From Lyophyllum atratum (Eukaryota > Basidiomycota > Agaricomycetes > Agaricales > Lyophyllaceae): a DNA stretch of 64,000 nucleotides. The DNA is taken from positions 4,092,001 to 4,156,000 of the forward strand of contig JACGCN010000001.1 in NCBI GenBank assembly GCA_014905825.1, given 5' to 3'. The notes beneath the pieces were generated by a model, which was given only the letters and a program-made list of their open reading frames with translations, was not told the DNA's origin and searched no databases. The position numbers and the translations under genes are program-made. This document shows positions 52,894 through 64,000 of this stretch, piece after piece (within the stretch, counting starts at the first letter, position 1; each line of letters starts with the position of its first letter).

Positions 52894-53947
52894 TCCTTGA
52901 ATATGTTCGGGTTTCTAGATTCATGTGGAAATAAATGCGTCAGTGGACAATCTGAGCTCGTGGAAAAGCACGATTTTAAATGAGACGCTGAGAAGGTACA
53001 TTTCGGACCTCAGTATTTCAATACTTGTTCCACTGCTCCACGCTGCATTGATCTATTAACCTATGGTAACACTTATACTCGTGGACGTGAGTGGTTTCTT
53101 TGTTCGTCGTTGCATCTCTTCGAAGACCCCATATCATGATGAACGCTGTCATCTAGCGACTTCTGATCATTCACTAATCACCATTTACTGAGGGACTTTC
53201 CTGGCCTGATGACTTGGAGATCAACTTCACCCGAGCACCGCTCATAGTGGAACTCATCGCTACTTGGGTCCCGAGAAGCCCGTCTATATGTAACCAGTCA
53301 AAACGTTTGACAGCCTCCGATCATCATGAACCGAGGGTCGCCGACAGCATGTGTACATGGTCAATGTAGGCTGGCCGCTGACCTGGGGACGGTGTGAGGG
53401 ATCAATCGATCAAGTAAGACTCCGATTAGGTTACCAAAGATTGGATGCTGAATGATATCAAACCCATTGCGAGTACGATGTGCAGATGCCGTAGTAAGAA
53501 AAACGGCGCTATATGTCAATCTGCCAATTCGGGGTATTTGAGGAGGCCTTACGACGCGGAAGATGGACTAATTATAGATGTGTCACGTAATGTGCCTCAC
53601 TCACATGATGTGACGTGTGGTGACCTCTAACAAGTTGACCACGATTTCAAGAACGTCTTTTGTGCACGGACTTCACAAGGACCTTTATCCTCGCCCTCAG
53701 GCCTCAACGTTCAACGTTCAACAGTCGCTATTGCTGTAACATTCGTCCCGTATCGAAAGCCGGCGGTAACAACACGATGCATCAGCCAACTCCAGTCAAA
53801 ACGCATTACGACGGTGATGCCGACGTCTTTGACACAAGTGATACTGGGAGTTCGCCGGTGTCATAACCTCTTCTCTCTTCATTTTTGTCTGGCACCGTGT
53901 GAGAGCGATATAATTGACTAGGGTAGAGGGACTTTCTTGGCAATGTC
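52894..53947. other. Duplicated flank between lipase copies
   Basis: No gene. The stretch after the stop (near 52980-53150) is diverged but similar to the stretch after copy 2 (near 55690-55880), so the duplicated unit included 3' flank. Confidence 0.5.
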
Positions 53948-53955
53948 TATATAAG
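53948..53955 (+). promoter_or_regulatory. TATA box of lipase copy 2
   Basis: TATATAAG, 41 bp upstream of the start codon of copy 2. Confidence 0.6.
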
Positions 53956-53988
53956 ACGGCTCGAAGTGTTTGCAGTTGGAGTATCACC

Positions 53989-55606
53989 ATGCGTCTGTCT
54001 GCTGCTCTAGTGCCTCTTCTTTATGTGGTTCTTGCTCTTGGTTCATCGATCTTATCTGATGGTAATGTCGAGCTCGAAAGCAGAGAGGTTTCCCCAGGTG
54101 CGCTTCCCCATAAGGTCTTGCAGAACTGGACTGTCGTTGACGCTAGACTATCCAGACGTTTTCAATGACCTACAATTCTATTGGAAGTGTTAGTGGCACA
54201 CGTAACTTCTGCACGAGACAGTCTTACAGCTTTCAAATAGATGCATCATCCTCAACTGCCAGCGTTTGTGCGCGGCCCAACGGAAATACATTGGTATTGA
54301 CGGTTAGTTTCTGAGCTCCGTTTACTCTTCCTTCGTTCAGTTATAATTGGCTCCTCAGATCAATAATGTTCTTTCCGACACCCAAGGCTTCATCGCACGC
54401 GATGACACAAGGAAAGAAATTGTGGTAGCCCTGCGAGGAACGTGAGTGACTTTGAAGTCACCCAAGTGGCATGTAGTGTGATATTGACCCTGGTTGTCTT
54501 TCAGCGAGTCCGTCATCGACTTCATAAATGACATTCTCATCTTTTTGGTCCCGTTCCTGTCACCCGGTGTCTATCCTCCATGTGAGCTTTGTCCCTAAAA
54601 TTCAGTTGAATCGAAACCTCATCTGCTTCGAAGTCGGCACCCTCGTTCACTCTGGGTTCCTTATCGCGTATGTCGCGTCGTTATGTCAAGGTAATACTAA
54701 TAGGAAATCGTGACCGCCATCAGTTGGAACTCCGTGGCCCTCCAAGTGATAGATACCGTGAGGGCGCAGTTGGCCACTTATCCAGACTACACCATCGTCA
54801 CTACCGGAACTTCCCTCGGAGGTCAGTTCTCCTCTTCATGTTTAATCGACCGATCCAGACTTATTTGATTCAAGGCGCGTTGTCAAGCTTGGCTGGAATT
54901 TCGTTAAAGCAAAACTTCCCCAACAAGTGGGTGAATCATATGCCACTTGTGTCCCACCTCACCCTTCTTTCCCCGTAAACTTCGTTTGTATACCTATGGC
55001 CAACCAAGGTACGCGGATCGATCGACCTGTTTTTATACTTAAACATGATACGAGTGCCACCGCCGCTGCAGAACAGGGAATTGGTTCTATGCGGACTTCG
55101 TAAACAGGGCCGTTGGCGTGAATAACATTTTCCGTGGTGAGTTATCAGTCGCATGAGTGTGCCATGTGAGTAAACCACTGATCTGAATCCGAAGCGGTCC
55201 ATACCAACGACGGGTAGGCGCATTTTCTCTCTCTAAGCACTTTTGTAGCTCTAACACGTTTGTTATGCAGAGTCCCTACCTTTTTCCCTCGTGGCCTAAC
55301 TCCTCTTGGCTACTTTCATCATGGTAGGGACTTCGGTTATATTGCTCATCGCTGTGTACCTGATATCATTGCTAGGAACCGAATACTGGGAGGTATCTGA
55401 TCCAGCTTCTGCTGCGACTACTAAGCAATGCAATGCCGGTGGCGAGGACCCCACTTGTTCAGCCAGTATCCCCTCGATGGGAATCAATGCGGCCCATGGA
55501 CTGGTTAGTAAATCAACATATCTCCGAATCATTCTGGGACTGACTTGTCCATTCATATCTGTCGCAGTACTTCGGTATTCCAGCTGGAACACAATTCTGC
55601 ACTTAG
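53989..55606 (+). pseudogene. Class-3 lipase, copy 2, splice acceptor lost
   Basis: Same exon layout as copy 1, starting MRLSAALVPLLYVVLALG and ending AGTQFCT-TAG at 55606. Two differences matter. The nucleophile elbow reads TGTSLGG, with Thr in place of the His next to the catalytic Ser, though G-x-S-x-G is kept. The intron before KLRLYTYGQP ends in CCCCG (54975) where copy 1 has CCCAG, so the AG is gone; retention of that intron gives a stop at 54976-54978 about 20 residues later. Other junctions keep phase. It is either a recent pseudogene or makes a truncated protein. Confidence 0.78.
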
Positions 55607-55875
55607 CTTTCGATGTCATTCATGTCTGTCTCTGATTATAGGTTTTTGTGGAGGTAAACGAATGACTTGATGACTTGCAATCGCAAAGATATTACAAGCG
55701 ACGCTCAAGAGGGTAAATTTGCAATGTAGCCTGCTCCGATACTGCCAGTGCTCTTTGTCGAATATATACTAATGTCCCACTCAGCGAGTCAAGCTGTGGA
55801 AACACTAGACAGTGATGGTTCTTTCTGCTGTGTCACCGAGGTCTTTGAAGGCTCGATATCACGATCAATGGTGTT

Positions 55876-56022
55876 CGGGCCAGCATCCCGACTCGGGTGA
55901 GGGAGCATGGGTATCAACGCGCCACGCATATTCGTCAGTAATTCTTGCGAGTCAAAAGGTCAACAATAGAATTGGTATTGCAGTACTTCAACATATTGGC
56001 CGGAACTAAGTTCTGCAGTTGA
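55876..56022 (+). pseudogene. Third lipase, C-terminal remnant
   Basis: Fragments matching the last two lipase exons: the ASIP..MGIN block (near 55880-55925), then an acceptor and YFNILAGTKFCS-stop ending at 56022. Nothing upstream of this part of the gene remains. Confidence 0.7.
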
Positions 56023-56161
56023 CTCTTCAGGCAATTTATATGATATCATCTGGAAGAATGAATGAAACGGAATACATGCACAATAGAGTAGTCAGAAATG
56101 TCCGAGGTACATGGTGTAAAGAAGCGTTGACAGAGAAGTGGATATCATATACGATTTCGAG

Positions 56162-59076
56162 CTAGTGACAAGGTTGTGTCGCGGTAGCAGTACTTGTTCC
56201 ATCGACGTGTCCGTTAGCATGTCCGTTAGCATGCCCATTAGGGAACGCAGGAACGCTCCGTGCGTCAACAATACCGGGGACATCCATGCTAGGGTTCATT
56301 TTGAAGAATGAGTTGGGTTTGAACGACACGTTGAGATGTTCAACCGGCATGCTGAAAGGATAACAGAATTAACTGAGACTGCCAATGGGGAACGGACAGT
56401 GTGACGTACACAGGCCAATCCTCGGGTCTGGGAATATGAGTTGTACCTAAAAGAGCGCCGTGTCAGATGCCATCCAGATCCCTACATCGAGATCTCCGGA
56501 TTCACTCACCAACGGTCAAATACAAGAGAATGTCGACGTTCTCGATATTCTGCTTGCCTTTCACCCACGTGCCTATCGAATCCTTCGGCTCCTCTCTTGT
56601 CTGCGGGACATATTTCCCAGCAGGCCACATCCGTCCACCCTTGTCGCCCTCAACATCGCGACACACCCAGAGCGCATTCGTCACAAACGCCGCACGTTTC
56701 GCCGCCCAGCTGTCCAGCCGCGCCATCATAGGGGTCGCACCTCCCTTCATCCCAATGGTATATCCAACATCCTTGCCGCTGCTATGATGCTTCCTTGCAG
56801 GGTTCACGATCTTCCAGCGCCGCTCCTTCTCATAGTCGTATGGGCGTGCTGTCTCCGTCTTGAGCACCGTTTCTTGCGATATGAAGGCATTGCCGGCGAA
56901 ATTCTGCGCGGAGCCCGTTGGCGCATCGGGCAGGGCAATGATATCGGACTCCACGACTGAATTCTGGAGGCCATCGACCATGGGGTCTACCCGGATGGAG
57001 AACAGATGCTGGTGGTTCTGCGCATTGATGCCCGGTGCGACGTGGACCCCGTACGGGCTAGGCTCGTCCTTTTGGGCAACATAGACCTGTAAGATTCCGG
57101 TGAGACGGATCTCAAACTCGATGCTTCCGTCTTGGTAAAAGTAGTAATTCCAAATATATTCTGGGTTAATTGGTCGGTTTGAGAAAGGGCAGGATGACAG
57201 AAGTATCGCTTAGTCACTGACCGTAATTCGCCAAGGTACAAACCATGCTGACGACCAGTCGGCGGCGACGGACGGTCTGCGAACGCCCATTAGGACGGTA
57301 GTCTGTGTGTTTCCAGAGAACACCGTCATCCTCTTCGTGAATGCATATGACGTTCTTGATGATCATAGCGCTTCCACTGTGGGTGACATATGCGCCCGGC
57401 TTTATGAACTCGTGAGTGAGTTGAATTGAACGTGCTCGGGTGGGGCTTACAAGATAGTGGATCTGGCCGAGACAGTCACATCCCAAAGAAAGCTCGTTCG
57501 CCATGGTACCCATACCGTATTCACCGCTATGTTAAAAAGGTCAAAATAAGACCATCGTGCGATCTGGGTGATGACTTACGAGTCGAAGGCAAACTTCCTT
57601 GGATGTGGGTATTCGGGGGCACCATAAGGAACAACCATCTCTGCGAGCGAAAGACGGTAAATGATAGGCCTGACTTCACCATGATCATTGTAGGTAATCG
57701 TAGACAACGCGATGCCTTCTCTCTGCGTAAATGCTGTACACAAGTCAGATATCGAATAGGCTAGAGCTGGTTATGGACAGATTACCGATATGCATCTTCC
57801 AATTCTGCCATTCCAGCTCATGTCCGTTGACCTTGAAGCTGACGCCCTCGGGTTGGACGACATGAAGAGGTTTAAGGTCGTCGCGAGGTTTATATTCCTT
57901 ATCGTCCTCCTTCATTAGATCAGGAAGGAAGTTATATGGCGTGAGTGGGGGAGCGATACGCTCCCTTCCTGAAGCATCCAGGGAATTTTCAGACACCGGA
58001 GAGGGGTGGGTGGTCGGTACGGAAAGAACGGGCCCTTTCGGAGTAGCCTTATATGAGGGAGGGAAATCTGGAGGTTGCATGAGACTTGGAACAAGGTCGG
58101 ATTATAGCTGAATGTACCAATATGGAGAATTTCCTCGGTATTCGCGTCAATGATAGGTACGAAGTCCTTTATCAGGCGCTAAGCATTTACAAGTGGCAGG
58201 CATCAATTGGAACATACCATCGGATGAGCGTACAAGTTGTCATGCTCAGAAAACCGGGCAAAGACCAAAGCTTGCTGTACCCTACGGTGTTGCGGGAATC
58301 GTTCGTCATAGCCAATGGACCACCCATCGCAGAAAATTTGTTCTGGAGCGACACCTGGACATGTACGTTAGTGTCCAGCCCGTATAGTCACAGGATTGGT
58401 TGAACTGACCAACATCCGCTGCCAGTTTCTGAACTATAGGATCATTCTTCACAACCTTTTCGGCGTCTATGAGCTCTTCAACCGAGATTTGCGAGTGAAG
58501 CTCCGCGGGAAGCTGTTCGAATGTATCCACCGACCACTTTAAATTTCGATATGACGCAATGGCGTTATACGAGCGTCTATCAAATGAGAACCGACATTAT
58601 GGCAGGAAGTGTCAAGTATATACTGTTTCACTCACCCATTGATGACGTCTATAAACTAAGAAAGCACAGACAGACATATCAGATTCGTACCATACGCCTC
58701 CTATTGACGGAGGACTACACGTACGTCAATTTCTGCCCGACGAATTATGGGCGTGGGCGGCTCCGGTTTGGCTCCAGGGCTCAAGGGTATGCCCAAGTGC
58801 GCTAGCACAACCTTCTTAGGTGGAGGTAAAAGATACAATGTGATGAATTTGATCGCTTTAACATCGGTCTTTTCTGCTATATAGTGACGGATTGCGAGAG
58901 ATACCGCGGCGATCTAAAACTATAGTTAGGTGCCTGGCGGTAGAAGAGCGCACATGATGATCTTTGCGCACTTCGTCTGGAGTTAAGGGGTCTAAAGGAT
59001 GCTTGAATGCAACGGGTACATTCTTGGAGGTCTCCTGGATGGTGGTGGCAGTACCGGGCACGGAATCGGGAGACAT
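56162..59076 (-). CDS. Copper amine oxidase (TPQ type)
   Basis: Thirteen exons (58972-59076, 58725-58913, 58636-58655, 58410-58576, 58218-58354, 58118-58166, 57786-58067, 57580-57733, 57451-57526, 57222-57399, 56510-57160, 56410-56446, 56162-56351) give 744 aa. Oxidises primary amines to aldehydes with release of H2O2 and ammonia. N-terminal domains include FKHPLDPLTPDE. The catalytic domain has YGMGTMANELSLGCDC, and the cofactor-forming Tyr in TLANYEYIW, whose codon is split by the intron 57161-57221. Copper-ligand His are in QNHQHLFSIRVDP, with MPVEHLNVSFKPNSFF later. The tail holds NGHANGHANGH repeats and ends QPCH, without a signal peptide at the N-terminus, so it may be intracellular or peroxisomal. 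All phases agree. Confidence 0.93.
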
Positions 59077-60264
59077 ATGGGCCTGAGAGGGAGTTAGGCT
59101 ATTGGCCCTATTTCCGGCCTGTACTTATAGCGCCTAAGAGGCGCTTGGGGGTCACCGGATAGTGTCCTTGTCAATGTCAAACTTCCATCCTCCGGCTTAT
59201 CAGGTGATCCACCGTTATCATCGAATGAGTAAGCGGTATCAAGATTAAGCAGTAGGGGCTCTGATTTTCATTGGGCAGGGTTGAGGACAGGCATCCTTAG
59301 ACGAAGAGTTGGTGCAGGAAGAGATAGGGAAGGGAGATAGGCCCTTCCCGAAAGGTAGTTGAAAAGACAACAGGGCTTACTCGCGGCTCATATATCTTTC
59401 GACCGCTAGCTGAGATAAGGATTCATTGAGGGAACCCTGCAGTTGTTCATCAAAGCTCACTGGGAAAAGAAGGGTGGAGTGCTTGTAATGCGGGCACGAG
59501 ATAATCTGGGAGAGGCTCGGCGACGATGCGTCCGTACGCGTCAACAGTGTACCCAGCACAAGTTGATGAGTTCCGGCCGTGACGTAAGCACTCTATTTGC
59601 CCTTGTTTCGATTCGAGGCCCTCGGCCCTTTTGCTTCCGTCCAAGTTCCAACCTCCCCAGTTTTGGCCCATCAGCACTTGGAACCCAAATCCTGGTCTGC
59701 AGCCTAAACCCCGTCTTTGATGTGCCCCGGTGCCATCTAGCCTTCAACTATCCGTAGATACGTGGCTCAGTCGCTTCTTCCACTAAATGTCAATTCGCAT
59801 TATTCACTCGTAATACGTACTGCCAGGTGAGCACCAATGAACATATTTAAGTTTCGGTTTACGAGTATAACAAAGTGTCGGTCAGCAGCGTGCTTCTTGT
59901 CTTAATATCGTTTTCTACCCTTTTGCCGCTGCAAAATTCTCCGAGGACCAAAGCTGAGTTGGCCACGCCATATATAATATCAGGTAACAAACATGACGTT
60001 GGGACTATACCCGCCGGGCGGCGTGCCGACGTTCCACATGTTCTGTCATGGCATGGGAGCTTGAAAGCATCAACAATGACAACAATCCTTCGGTCAAAGG
60101 CTTAGAAAGGCAACACATATCAAACTCTCTCCTGAACGGCGGCAAAAATTGATCGAATCATATCAGCAATGAACGAAACAGCAGAAGATTCACGATTCCA
60201 CCTTTTAACCTAATGCCCCCTTCTCTTAACACCTCCAGGTCGCGGTGATTTAGTGAAGCGTCTC
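59077..60264. other. Intergenic; possible small minus-strand exon
   Basis: On the minus strand, 59377-59455 could be a last exon (ends AVERYMSRE-stop after a TTTTCCCAG acceptor) preceded by coding-like sequence to about 59680, but no complete gene could be built and no domain is recognised. Elsewhere in this 1.2 kb nothing is seen. Confidence 0.3.
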
Positions 60265-62125
60265 ATGTTGGCCATTCTACTTCTCGCGGTAGTAGTGCCA
60301 TGCGCCTACTCACTAGGAGTTCGTACATCAGGCAATTTCTGCTTCCTACTGCTCTCTGAATGTCGGGCCTTAGGTGATCGCTCCTCTTTACTATGATCCT
60401 GGTGGAGGTTGTTCTCGCTGGTCCCCGATCTCTTCTGCGTCAGTTGGCTTCTTTGCGCCCCAGTGAATGTCCTGAAGCTCGTCTTTACAGCATTTCTGCC
60501 CACCCAGGAACGGCCTTCTACCTGGTCATCAACCCCAGTGACGGTCCTGGTCCAGTTGGTTCCCAGCCTGATCAGTCCTACGACGAGTGTATCCCAAGCT
60601 TGCGTCCATCCAGTAATCCTAACACCGTCGTGTTAGGATTCGTTAAGATTCGTAAGTAGGTTTTTCCTTTATCGCGCATCGTCTTGACGACATTTTCACA
60701 AGTAGCATCAAAGTCCTCCTCTGCAATTCTGGCAGAGATCAATACCTACGCTGGCTGGAGCAGCTCCTCACGCCCCACAGGCATCTATTTCGATGGTACT
60801 AGTGCCTCTACCGGCACCCAGTACAAGACCTATGTTTCGCATGCGAAGGATAAGGGCTTCAATTTCGTGCGTTTTCTTCTGACCTCGTCCAGCCTTGTGT
60901 TCGGCATTAACTCAAATAGCAGATCATTTTGGACCCCGGTGATACACCAAATTCGGACTTCTACTCATTAGCGGATATCGTCAACACATACGAAGACCGC
61001 TATTCTGACTTCAGGACCGCGGATTTAATTATTTCTGCATCAGCTCCCGCGTCGAAGCAATCCGTCATCTTGTCCGAGGCACCGCAAAGTGGATCGTATA
61101 GTGCGAAGATTTCGCAACTTGCATCGGTTGGGGTGGCGGCCGTGTACGTAACAGACCTTTCGAACGACGAGTCAGGGATCCCACAGCAATGGTCTGCGTT
61201 CGTCAATGATGTTGCTGCAGTCGGCGGGGTGAGTTGCATGTTCTAAGTTATGACATTGCGTCTCACGAGTTGTGATATCCCCTACATCACCCTCACCACC
61301 TTCCCAGGTAAGCATTTCCACTCTCCTTCAACTCAATAGATTAGATTGACCTATCATCTCAGACTTCTTCTGCCCCAAGCACCGCTTCGGGGTCCGCAAC
61401 ACCGCAATCAAGCGGCACCACAGACACCCCAAACCCATCGGTACGGTCTTCATTTCAATATTTCTGCCCAACTTCTGCTTACCATTTGGCCTCACTATCA
61501 TCGTCTTCAACTACCCAGGCAAGCCATCTTTCTGAGTGAAACGCGAATACTGGACTCATAATGAAATTTTATCTTCAGACCTCATCGCCTACATCTGATG
61601 CAGCATCAAAGACCTCTTCCCCCGTAGGCGCCATTGTCGGTGGCATTCTGGGCGCAGTAATTGTAATTCTCGCTCTTATGTTTTATATTATGTGGAGACG
61701 CCGAAGACGGTTATCCCAAACCAGTACGTCCTTCATCCATCCCACATTGGCCCAGTGATCTCAACAGGCCAATCGATTAGAAGAGGCCCCACTCGATCCA
61801 TTCACCTTTAGGCAACAACCAACACTCATTCAGCTTGTCGAGAAACTACCCCTTAGTAGCGCGCGCACCGTATCAGATGCCGGAACGAATCCTTTTACGA
61901 CGCAACCGTCGCCAACTTCCACAAACCCCTCATCCCCACAAACCCCATCGTCCGCGAGTAATTATGGCGGGGGGTACCGGAATTCCATCGGAAAAGCGAT
62001 CTCCTACAGCCGCTAGAGTATCCAACCGGGCTTCGACTCGTACGGGCACGAGTGCAGGGACGTCGCAGAGACTGTCGTTAGATCCTCCGCCGGCGTACTG
62101 GGCACCATCGACGGACCCTGTTTAG
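60265..62125 (+). CDS. Spherulin-4 (GH135/Sph3-like) protein with transmembrane anchor and cytoplasmic tail
   Basis: Exons 60265-60318, 60374-60438, 60491-60651, 60703-60866, 60923-61228, then stalk exons (61363-61440 and probably others), 61579-61723, 61781-61973 and 62017-62125. A signal peptide (MLAILLLAVVVPCAYS) leads to a spherulin-4 barrel: VIAPLYYDPGGGC, AHPGTAFYLVINPSDGPG, TGIYFDGTS, IILDPGDTPNSDFY. Family members such as Aspergillus Sph3 cleave galactosamine-rich polysaccharide. A Ser/Thr/Pro stalk, one membrane segment (AIVGGILGAVIVILALMFYI), RRRRR and a tail ending in DPPPAYWAP follow. The tail junctions were fixed by phase (acceptor 61780; donor 61974). The number of stalk exons between 61229 and 61578 is not resolved. 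The Asp in FDGTS may replace the usual Asp/Glu pair. Confidence 0.8.
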
Positions 62126-62497
62126 CTCAAGTAGTGGGAAGGCTGTTTTCATGGTGTTGTAAAATGCATATTTGCCCCTTTTTTCTTCTACGCTCTGGAG
62201 CCTTTGTACATAGATAATTCTGGCTGGCACATCTCTCATTGTTGTATTCAAACGCCTTATACCCACTCCTAATATTTTAAATATACTCTCCCCTCAAGTA
62301 ACCAGGTCTCCCAGTCAAGGCGTTTATCATGCGGGTATAAGCACCCCAGAACAGCCCAGAACTGAATTCGAAGGTGAGCTGGAGAACAAGGCGACTTGAA
62401 ACTTTGATGCGCCCCTGATTACGTCTGTTGATAACGGAGACAAGGCCCGGATATTTCTCATCTATAACCTCCTTCTCATCTTGTCTTGCTAGGTGTC
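62126..62497. other. Spherulin-4/LTO1 intergenic
   Basis: 372 bp with no gene seen; contains the terminator of the former and the promoter of LTO1. Confidence 0.4.
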
Positions 62498-63133
62498 ATG
62501 GACGAAGGCTTCGACATCGAGTCCCTAGTGCACCTTGAACAAACGTCGGCATAGGATCTGACCTCCACCTACGCACAAGCCGTCTAAACTTCTCCATAGG
62601 TTCTATGAAACAGGCTTCGAGGACGGATTTGCACACGGCCGGATACATGGCCTCATCGAAGGGCGCTCCTTGGGCCGAGCAAAGGGGTTCGAGATGTGGG
62701 AAGAGCTTGGCTTTTATGAAGGCTTTGCGCTGATGTGGATGTCGATATACGAGAAGCAGGCACGGAGCGACGAGTGTGTAGCACTTCACCTCCTGTCCCA
62801 TGAATAGTCCTGATCTCACCATCGTATAGTCGCGCGACAAATCACACGCGGCGACTTCTCGAAATGATTGCGCAGTTTCCACGAGTAAACTCGTCTGCCA
62901 CAGACGAGATGGACATCCCTAAGCTGTTCCGGCAAATTCGGTCACGGTATAAGGCGTTGTGCTCGACGCTTGGTGTTCGTCCAAGCCTTCGTTATTCCGA
63001 TAGATCTCAGGATCGCGATGAAATGGCCGATGCGAATGTCGCAGAACCAGTTACGCAGCCGACGGAGGAGACCGTGTGGAAAGTCGAAAAAGGCGCGCCA
63101 AGAGCTGTGAATGGTCATTCATTCGACTTTTGA
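62498..63133 (+). CDS. LTO1: LTO1 (ORAOV1-like) deca-GX3 protein
   Basis: Exons 62498-62544, 62600-62773 and 62830-63133 give 174 aa. The second exon encodes the deca-GX3 repeat: GFEDGFAHGRIHGLIEGRSL, then GRAKGFEMWEELGFYEGFA, with Gly at every fourth position. In yeast, Lto1 pairs with Yae1 to deliver iron-sulfur clusters to the ribosome-recycling ATPase Rli1/ABCE1. The C-terminal part (DIPKLFRQIRSRYKAL) matches the conserved helical end of the family. Length and both intron phases are as expected. The first exon is short (15 codons) and begins MDEGFDIESL. Confidence 0.88.
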
Positions 63134-63638
63134 AGCTACTCCTACTCCCTGGAATTCGGGAGATCCCCTGCGCTGCAGTACCTCAAGCATGCTCCAGAGT
63201 TGACCATGTGTATGTCGAGCACCTAGCATCAAGTATCGGACCTTTCTGACTTCCCGATAGCAGATACCCGTTTGGTCCATCTCAACAAGTATGTAGGCGT
63301 TATAGGAATCAAAGCAACCATCCGACTACGTATATATTCCCATTATCTAACCATATAAAATTCCAGTGAATGAGGACATAATAAAAAAGCATGAGTGCGA
63401 AAGAAGAGCAGTAGCAGCAACGAGACAGAATATTACAGTATTGCGATGAGGCCTTTCTCTGAGAGGCCGATTAACGTTAGATAGTCGAGGTCTATGTGTA
63501 AAGATCCGTGATGAGTGAGTGCCGAGTATGGTAAACTGGATGCTATGGTCGTGAGGAATCATTGTTTAAGGTCGTGAAGATGCCGCCCAGGGGGAAGGGG
63601 TGTCCGCAGGATAAGGTAACAAGGGGTAACGGTTTACC
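63134..63638. other. Convergent 3' region
   Basis: 505 bp between LTO1 (plus) and the edge gene (minus); no gene recognised. Confidence 0.5.
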
Positions 63639-64000
63639 CTATGGATGGAAGGCTGGTGGCTGGTATCGGCTTCGGGAGAGTGGCCGCATAGAAGGAGGGA
63701 TGACGGGTGATTGATATGGCGATGTATATGGTTGTGCATATGGCGATGGTGGATACGGAGATGGTGGATACGGCGATGGGGTCTGATTGTAGCCGGAGAG
63801 GTTGGAGAGGGATACCATAGGTGACTGATTCGCCGCTGGCATCCTGTATTGCGGTATAACGGGTTGATGACGTGGTTCGGAGAGGGTGCGGGTCATACGG
63901 TAAGGATCTGGGAGCATGGGGATAACCGGAGAGTTCTCCCAGTCCTCCTCTTCGGAGGACTCCTCGCCTTTTTGAGACGACGACCTTGCTGGATGGGTGG
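63639..64000 (-). CDS. Unidentified Pro/Tyr/Ser-rich protein, C-terminal part
   Basis: Open from the right edge to the stop at 63639; about 120 residues are visible and the 5' part lies outside. An acidic segment (GEESSEEEDWENSPVIP) is followed by a low-complexity tail with tandem PPSPY units (PSPYPPSPYPPSPY) encoded by a near-repeat around 63720-63780. No domain is visible, so no function is offered. The frame has no stop up to the edge and a natural-looking basic end (PLSRSRYQPPAFHP), so coding is likely. Confidence 0.55.
   Translation of the reverse strand, partial: THPARSSSQKGEESSEEEDWENSPVIPMLPDPYRMTRTLSEPRHQPVIPQYRMPAANQSPMVSLSNLSGYNQTPSPYPPSPYPPSPYAQPYTSPYQSPVIPPSMRPLSRSRYQPPAFHP

Noticed and set aside
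53445..53866. Small plus-strand frames between lipase copies
   Set aside because: They lie in duplicated flank and promoter sequence and show no lipase or other domain.

Overview
The window looks like part of an Agaricomycete (basidiomycete) genome. It has short introns of about 50 nt with GT..AG ends, compact genes on both strands, nuclear tRNA genes with short introns after position 37, and typical mushroom families: a prenylated SKT5/CHS4 chitin-synthase activator, a membrane-anchored spherulin-4 protein, class-3 lipases, a copper amine oxidase and several retrotransposon classes. I worked out exon structures by hand from splice signals, reading phase and known family motifs; no alignment was run.

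Left part (1-8.8 kb): the 5' half of a Ty1/copia element runs off the left edge on the minus strand. Its 5' LTR abuts a MULE (Mutator-like) transposase gene that appears truncated at its 5' end but keeps an open, intron-containing frame. Then come a small two-exon zinc-finger gene, a 42-bp-armed inverted repeat, the SKT5/CHS4 gene (minus strand, C-terminal CaaX box) and an intron-containing tRNA-Thr(AGT).

Middle part (8.8-33.8 kb): a four-level nest of transposons. A tyrosine-recombinase retrotransposon with Ngaro-type split direct repeats (A1 - ORFs - B1 A2 - B2) is cut inside B2 by a Ty3/gypsy element (gypsy A, 380-bp LTRs, target duplication GTCGC). Gypsy A is cut inside its reverse transcriptase by a second Ty3/gypsy element (gypsy B, 761-bp LTRs, target duplication GCTGC). 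Gypsy B is cut inside gag by a 518-bp foldback/MITE element (apparent 3-bp duplication GGA). The LTR pairs look identical, so the insertions are recent. Gypsy B has gag, pol and a third ORF of unknown function in one reading frame separated only by single TAA codons, and its LTR holds three successive hairpins that share an 11-nt loop.

Right part (33.8-64 kb): conserved host genes. In order: three tRNA-Ser genes interspersed with METTL16 (U6 snRNA m6A methyltransferase, 11 exons); an F-box/LRR-like gene; a GPI-type GH79 glycosidase; a GH47 alpha-1,2-mannosidase; a divergent ribosomal pair uS4/eL21; tRNA-Pro(AGG); glucose-6-phosphate isomerase; a decaying tandem array of class-3 lipases; a copper amine oxidase; a membrane-anchored spherulin-4 protein; LTO1; and the 3' end of an unidentified Pro/Tyr-rich protein at the right edge. 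There are no operons. The genes cover secretion and cell-wall work (SKT5, GH79, GH47, spherulin-4, lipases), translation (uS4, eL21, LTO1, tRNAs), U6 RNA modification and glycolysis.
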